Shown: positions 60,001-64,000 of the stretch, in pieces
Position numbering within the stretch: position 1 is the stretch's first letter
How the letters are laid out: each line of letters begins with the position of its first letter
Origin: an uncultured Prevotellaceae bacterium
GTDB lineage: Bacteria; Bacteroidota; Bacteroidia; Bacteroidales; Bacteroidaceae
Direction: 5' to 3'
DNA: 64,000 bases
Assembly: GCA_900318115.1 (NCBI GenBank)
Contig: ONJJ01000007.1
Location: 1 to 64,000, forward strand
Program-made: the position numbers and the translations under genes
Notes under the pieces: model-generated
Told to the model about the DNA's origin: nothing
Database searches by the model: none
What the model saw: only the letters and a program-made list of their open reading frames with translations

Positions 60001-61350
60001 TTAGGCACTACTGAGAATCCGGCAGATGGCATTCAGTAGCTCGAAACGTCCTTTGTTGGAATGCTGTGAGAGGGGTTGATCCGGCCAGGGAGCCAGCAGC
60101 AGGAGCTGGCCGTTGGCCACATAAGTGAGGTGATTGCCGGCAGGAGCGTAAAGAGCAGACATCGCCTCATGCTGCAAGCGGATTACGCGATGTCCAGCTG
60201 CCAGCAGGCTATTGACCACTTGCTGCTCTCCCCGGCTGACGCACGGCGTGATGACCACAGCCCCTTCCTTGGAACAACGGTCGTCCAGTGAGGCGATGAG
60301 GGCGGCAATTTCTGCCGGGGTGGCGCGGCGCGACACACGCACCGGCACCAATGTACTCTCGGAAACCAGGAAGTAATTGCCCATGGCGCGGAATCGCAGA
60401 CTCGTGTGCACTTCATCGCTGCTGCGGTCTACCACCAGGCACGACTCAAGGTCCTTGATTTCCCCCAGCGACCTGGCCTCACGGTAGAGCGCACGTGCCA
60501 ACTCCACCGGCAGAGGCCAGTTCACAGTCCACTTATCATAGAAGAGGCGAGGATGCTGCCGCTTGATCCATGCACGCCGCGGGTTGTCCGCCACATAATT
60601 CAGCATCTTCGTCAGCTGCCCATACTCCGTCAGCACCCGGTCGTGGTAATTATCCTGCCACAATCGTTGCACAAAGATCTCTTCCCCCTCCCTTCCTCGT
60701 TCCATCCCCTGGCTTTCCCCAGTTGTCTCCTCCCTTCCTCGTTCCATCCCCAGGCTTCCCCCTGTTGTTTCCTCCCTTTCGGATCCTCTTCCCCCGCTTT
60801 TCCCCTCGCTTCCCCCTGTTGTCTGCGGTTCGTCCGCAGACCACCACCTCCTCCTCTCCCTCTCCCTCTTTGATGGGCGGCTGCCTTCAATGCGGTGCAG
60901 CCCTCCTTCGGCCTGATCCAGTATCCTCAGATATGCCACCGTGCTCTCATATTTCAGCCGTCGCACGACCTCGCCCAGATGCCTGTCCATCTTCTGGTGG
61001 ATCTGAACCACGGCGTGCAGGTGATCCGGCATGATGATCCAGCGGGAAAACTCCACTTCCGCATATCTTCTGCTCAACCCCTGCATCACCCGTTCTAGCT
61101 CCTTGCCCAGAGGGCTGAGGCTCACCGATGCAGAACCAGCCCCGTCGGACACCAGCTGCCCGAATAGTGGGCGCCGTCCTTCGGTGCACAAGGTAATCAT
61201 ATACACCCCTGGTTCATAGTAGTTGTGCCATGTGGCGCGCAGTGTCTGAGGGCGAGAGTGGTCCTGGGCGGGTGATAACCCAACGGACGAACCGTTGGAA
61301 ACAGGGCTGCCATTCGAGGAAGAACCGGCGGGAGGAAGAGATGGATGCAT
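60001..61350 (-). CDS. REP-associated (RAYT-like) HUH transposase with extra C-terminal domain
   Basis: The 449-residue protein has the Y1/IS200-like domain: WHNYYEPGVYMITLCTEGRR (about 41-60), HUH motif H110-L-H112 in MPDHLHAVV, and QRLWQDNYHDRVL with candidate catalytic Tyr235. Residues 160-225 are a charged repetitive linker (GREETTGGSLGMER repeated, 42-bp units). The C-terminal ~150 residues (AVVITPCVSRGEQQVVNSLL, LLLLAPWP) look like a DprA/SLOG-type Rossmann domain. The first ~30 residues are encoded by the right inverted repeat. The only ATG is at 61350. Whether the protein is active is not known. Confidence 0.8.
   Translation of the reverse strand: MHPSLPPAGSSSNGSPVSNGSSVGLSPAQDHSRPQTLRATWHNYYEPGVYMITLCTEGRRPLFGQLVSDGAGSASVSLSPLGKELERVMQGLSRRYAEVEFSRWIIMPDHLHAVVQIHQKMDRHLGEVVRRLKYESTVAYLRILDQAEGGLHRIEGSRPSKRERERRRWWSADEPQTTGGSEGKSGGRGSEREETTGGSLGMERGREETTGESQGMERGREGEEIFVQRLWQDNYHDRVLTEYGQLTKMLNYVADNPRRAWIKRQHPRLFYDKWTVNWPLPVELARALYREARSLGEIKDLESCLVVDRSSDEVHTSLRFRAMGNYFLVSESTLVPVRVSRRATPAEIAALIASLDDRCSKEGAVVITPCVSRGEQQVVNSLLAAGHRVIRLQHEAMSALYAPAGNHLTYVANGQLLLLAPWPDQPLSQHSNKGRFELLNAICRILSSA
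60688..60813. repeat. 42-bp tandem repeats inside the transposase-like gene
   Basis: Units beginning CTCCCTTCCTCGTTCCATCC start at 60688 and 60730, and a degraded third unit begins at 60772. The period is exactly 42 bp (14 codons), so the reading frame is kept. Confidence 0.75.
60821..60841. repeat. Third palindrome with the same TTCGT loop
   Basis: An 8-bp stem, GTCTGCGG with its complement CCGCAGAC, encloses TTCGT, the same loop as the terminal palindromes, and is preceded by the same CCCCTGTT-like context. Confidence 0.7.
61267..61328. repeat. 62-bp terminal inverted repeat, right copy
   Basis: Inverted match of 59923-59984. Its palindrome CCAACGG-ACGAA-CCGTTGG is at 61280-61298. It overlaps the 5' coding end of the transposase-like gene (codons about 8-28). 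Confidence 0.9.
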
Positions 61351-61460
61351 GAATAGAACTTTTTAATTCTCTCTAAAATCACATCTTTATTATAAACTGG
61401 ACGCACCCCACGGGCGCGTCCAGTCCTTTCTATACCTATATATATAATAAGGTGTAGCAC

Positions 61461-61643
61461 TTATTCCTCGAAGATGCTTTCGCCGAAGAAGTTGCCTTCC
61501 TTGACGTCGGCCACCTCGGGGATTTCGCCTGTGCCTTTGCCGATTCCGGAGTTTCCGCCTACGCCAGTGATGCTGGCGGCAATCATCGTTTCCGTCTGTA
61601 CGTGGTGCACATACAGTGCAGGAGTCATATATGACTTTTTCAT
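61461..61643 (-). CDS. 60-residue peptide of unknown function
   Basis: The peptide begins MKKSYMTPALYVHHVQTETM and continues IAASITGVGGNSGIGKG, ending acidic (FFGESIFEE). The MKKxYMxPxL ... ExMxAxS pattern resembles small orphan proteins common in Prevotella whose function is not known. It has a double-Gly motif (GVGG) at about 27-30, as in leader peptides, but no maturation genes are seen nearby. It lies 90 bp downstream of the large exported protein, probably on the same transcript. Confidence 0.6.
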   Translation of the reverse strand: MKKSYMTPALYVHHVQTETMIAASITGVGGNSGIGKGTGEIPEVADVKEGNFFGESIFEE

Positions 61644-61683
61644 AATTACGTAGAATTAGATATTTATGAATTCAATCTCCCTT

Positions 61684-61716
61684 TCCCCTCCCACACAGGG
61701 GAGGGGTCAGGGGAGA
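61684..61716. repeat. GC-rich palindromic repeat, copy 2 (inverted to copy 1)
   Basis: CCCCTCCC (61685-61692), ACACAG, GGGAGGGG (61699-61706), TCAGGGG. The same layout as 22638-22668 in the opposite orientation. Confidence 0.65.
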
Positions 61717-61732
61717 GGCCTTTATTTTACGA

Positions 61733-64000
61733 TCACTTTCTTGCCGTAGCCTTGTTCACGCGCTGGCCGGCGAGGTTGTAGATAGCGCCGTTCTCAGCAG
61801 CTGCGCCGTTGATCTCGCTGATAGCGGTCTCTATGCCGTCAACGAACATCTTGACGCCAGCACCTGAAGTCTTAGCCTTGATGTAAGCGCGGAAAGCCTT
61901 GATGGTCGTTGCACCAGTGCTCTTGTAGATAGCGCCATTGCCGATGAAGTAATCGTCTGCTGCGATATCTGTCGAGGCTGCATACGTTCCTACGAAATCA
62001 AAGTTGGTACCGGCTACAACAGCATCACCACCCTTGAACATCACATTGTTGAAGGCCTTTGTCTCAGTGCTGGCGGTTGCATTGCCAATAAGGACGGGGA
62101 CATTAGCCTCAATCGTATTCTCGGCCTTCGTGTTGAAATTGATGGTGGAGTTAGTTCCGTCGGGCACATCCTGGAATGTATAGACCTTAGCCTGATCACC
62201 GAAGGTATTTGCCACCTGCTCTGCGGTCATATCGAAGGGCATACACACGGTGTTGAAGCCAGTCTTCACAGTACGATTCACCGTGACATTCTTAGCGTAA
62301 GTGCGTTCAAAGCTTCTATATAGTCCTTCATCTTCAGCTAAGTCTATTGAGGCTGCTCGATCAAACTTCATAAGGCTGACATTGGTCATCCAAGTGTTGC
62401 CGCTATTACCCAATGTGAGCACATAGTTGCCTGCTGCACCTGTCGTGAAGTAAGCGGTAGCGTCAGCCCATTCTGAGACCGAACTATTTTTTACGAAAGT
62501 AGCTGCAGCCATTCCGTCCTCGCCATTGAGCACACTTACCGTAACACCCTGGTTGGAGTTGTTTTCATGAGAACGGTAGCTGAAGGTCAGCTGATAAGCC
62601 GTATTGGCAGCAAGAGGCATGGTATATACACCCTGATTGCCATACTGGAGGCTACCCGGCTGGTTGTAGTATGCTGTTGCAAAGTCGCCTTCAAGTCTAG
62701 ACTTCATCTCGCCCCATCCGTTGGTGCGCGTCCATCCATCAGGATAGTTCTTACCTTCGGCGACGGTAGCAAACAGACCATTGTAGATGGCATCCACGTC
62801 ACCGTCGTTGGCTGTCCAGTTGTCATTAAGTGTTGCTGTGAGGGCTTCCACATCTTCCTTCCTATTTTTAGCATTTTGATCAATAGCCTTAGCAGCAGCT
62901 AGAGCCTTCAGTGCTGCCACATTATTATAAGGAGCATATTCTCCATTTTGGAAACCGAGGGTCTTGGCCTCTGCTGCTGCGATGGCAGTATTCAGATCGG
63001 CATAATCGTCTGCGCCTGCCGTGACATCGCCTACGGCCAACCTGAAGTTGTCAGCCTTGATGAAGCTGGCGTCACTGCCTTCCTGGCTCTTGGTGCTGCT
63101 GGCCTTGATAACAACATCGGCAGCATCTGCAAGAGTGAACACAACGTTTACCGTGTAACCTGTGGTCTTATCACCTGCAACGGTTACTGAATTGGTGGTT
63201 TCGTTGGCAGCAAGAATCAGTTTCTCGCCTTTGAAACCTGCGAGGAGAGCACTCAGAGTGTAGGTGCCAGCCGGCAGGTTCTTGATGGTCTGATAGACAT
63301 CGTTCTCAGCACTACCGCCCCAAGAGTTGAAGAGATAGCTGCCATCTACGTCATTGCTGATAGAATATGTGCCATTACTTTGTTCTTTAACACCTGTATC
63401 GTTGCGGCTTGTTGCGCCCCAACCTGTCATGTCACCCGTTTCGAAGCTATGGTTCAGAATGACAGAGGTATAGTCAATCTTACTGTCAGCAGCCAGAGCA
63501 GCAATCTCTGCAGCCTGATATGCCTCATAAATGTCAGCGGCGGTAACATCATCAGCGTATTCGCCGTTTGTGTACTTAGAACGGATTGCTGTAGTAGCAG
63601 CAGTTGCGCTCCATTCCTCCACGTTTGTAATGGCTGTCTTCAAAGTCTTGTATGCTGCAACACTGGCCTGTGCTGTCACAAGAGCAGTGTTCAACGCATT
63701 ATAGTTATCAAGGGTTTTGCTGCCTTCGAAAGTAGCCTTGGCGGTTGCCAAAGCGCTCTTTTCGTCTGCATTATAAACGGATTCGTCGAGTGCAGTAACC
63801 TTACTTATGATGTCATTAGCGTCAGCATCGGTTACGATTACATCACCAATTCGATACACGAGGAAATTATCAATCCAGAGTTTTGCTCCGTTACCTGAAC
63901 CACCTGTAGAAGTTGTGACACCAACGCTGAAGTTGATGTCGGTAGTCTTGGCAACATCAAACTCGAATGCCTGAGCCTGCCAAACGCCTTGCTCAATGGT
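61733..64000 (-). CDS. Large exported protein, C-terminal part (5' end outside the window), with a frameshifted tail
   Basis: The frame is open from 64000 down to the TGA at 61735-61733 (755 residues). No initiation codon in the window is likely: residues at the upstream edge (WQAQAFEFDVAKTTDINFSV) read as protein. Beta-sandwich modules are visible (LNHSFETGDMTGWGATS; YQTIKNLPAGTYTLSALLAG), with alpha-helical FIVAR-like stretches between them (TAKATFEGSKTLDNYNALNT). The C-terminus reads GAIYNLAGQRVNKATARK, but the usual ending (GKKVIVK, stop) is in another frame at 61722-61745. This indicates a small deletion in the tail, or a sequencing error. The function is probably carbohydrate binding. 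Confidence 0.75.
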   Translation of the reverse strand, partial: TIEQGVWQAQAFEFDVAKTTDINFSVGVTTSTGGSGNGAKLWIDNFLVYRIGDVIVTDADANDIISKVTALDESVYNADEKSALATAKATFEGSKTLDNYNALNTALVTAQASVAAYKTLKTAITNVEEWSATAATTAIRSKYTNGEYADDVTAADIYEAYQAAEIAALAADSKIDYTSVILNHSFETGDMTGWGATSRNDTGVKEQSNGTYSISNDVDGSYLFNSWGGSAENDVYQTIKNLPAGTYTLSALLAGFKGEKLILAANETTNSVTVAGDKTTGYTVNVVFTLADAADVVIKASSTKSQEGSDASFIKADNFRLAVGDVTAGADDYADLNTAIAAAEAKTLGFQNGEYAPYNNVAALKALAAAKAIDQNAKNRKEDVEALTATLNDNWTANDGDVDAIYNGLFATVAEGKNYPDGWTRTNGWGEMKSRLEGDFATAYYNQPGSLQYGNQGVYTMPLAANTAYQLTFSYRSHENNSNQGVTVSVLNGEDGMAAATFVKNSSVSEWADATAYFTTGAAGNYVLTLGNSGNTWMTNVSLMKFDRAASIDLAEDEGLYRSFERTYAKNVTVNRTVKTGFNTVCMPFDMTAEQVANTFGDQAKVYTFQDVPDGTNSTINFNTKAENTIEANVPVLIGNATASTETKAFNNVMFKGGDAVVAGTNFDFVGTYAASTDIAADDYFIGNGAIYKSTGATTIKAFRAYIKAKTSGAGVKMFVDGIETAISEINGAAAENGAIYNLAGQRVNKATARK

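Noticed and set aside
63859-64000. GTG at 63859 as the start of the large exported protein
   Set aside because: The frame stays open and protein-like to the window edge (WQAQAFEFDV ... LWIDNFLVYRIG), so the true start lies outside the window.

Overview
The window looks like part of the chromosome of a relatively GC-rich member of the Bacteroidales, probably Prevotella-like. The evidence is: the Bacteroidota promoter pattern (TTTG, 19-21 bp, TAnnTTTG) before many genes; a 2-oxoacid:ferredoxin oxidoreductase with a fused gamma-alpha subunit; two type IX secretion genes (porW/sprE-like and porX); exported proteins ending in a short Y-D-L-x-G-R-R ... G-x-Y-x-x-x-G-K-K tail; and many exported glycoside hydrolases. 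Oxygen-handling genes (flavodiiron protein, rubredoxin) and a small 2[4Fe-4S] ferredoxin fit an anaerobe. No SusC/SusD pair, CRISPR array, rRNA or prophage was seen.

Layout. 1-5.5 kb (minus): the greA start, korB, a GxxExxY gene lying between korB and korA, korA, and a GH27 alpha-galactosidase. 5.5-7.5 kb (plus): flavodiiron protein, rubredoxin, recX. 7.5-13.8 kb (minus): tRNA-Leu, a GH95 enzyme and a large GH2 enzyme. 13.9-16.3 kb (plus): two glycosyltransferases. 16.3-20.9 kb (minus): a topoisomerase IV-like subunit A, a DUF3316-like protein and an S41 lipoprotein peptidase. 21-23.4 kb: glyS and an FKBP-like lipoprotein. 23.5-25.2 kb: a nucleotidase whose two domains are in the reverse of the usual order. 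25.3-29.7 kb: rplS, ferredoxin, tRNA-Met, a second GH2 and rnhB. 29.8-32.4 kb (minus): a GPH-type sugar symporter and a GH43 enzyme. 32.8-39.4 kb: one 2199-residue exported protein carrying both a GH20 and a GH33 sialidase domain. 39.7-41.2 kb: gpmI. 41.3-46.7 kb (minus): a membrane-anchored GNAT, a TerB-like protein, an exported beta-helix-like protein with a small exported partner, and an Lrp/AsnC regulator. 47-49.4 kb: metY and cysK. 49.5-52.9 kb (minus): pnp, comF and tRNA-Pro. 53-59.2 kb: aroA, a small conserved gene, porW/sprE and porX. 59.4-61.4 kb: tsaE and a REP-associated HUH transposase-like gene with 62-bp inverted repeats at its ends. 61.4-64 kb (minus): a 60-residue peptide gene and the 3' part of a large exported protein.

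How the parts fit: the secreted hydrolases (alpha-galactosidase, probable fucosidase or galactosidase, two GH2 enzymes, hexosaminidase-sialidase) suit removal of terminal sugars from host or plant glycans. Several carry a C-terminal tail resembling type IX secretion signals, and two genes of that system lie in the same window. MetY, CysK and the divergent Lrp-family regulator form a sulfur amino-acid locus.

The most unusual material is: the HUH transposase-like gene with its palindromic terminal repeats, internal 42-bp tandem repeats and apparent Rossmann-like C-terminal domain; the GH20-GH33 fusion; the domain-swapped nucleotidase; a broken C-terminal tail at 61.7 kb; and nearly G-free 7-bp-period repeats in the leaders of metY, cysK and other genes. 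All assignments come from reading the sequence without database searches.
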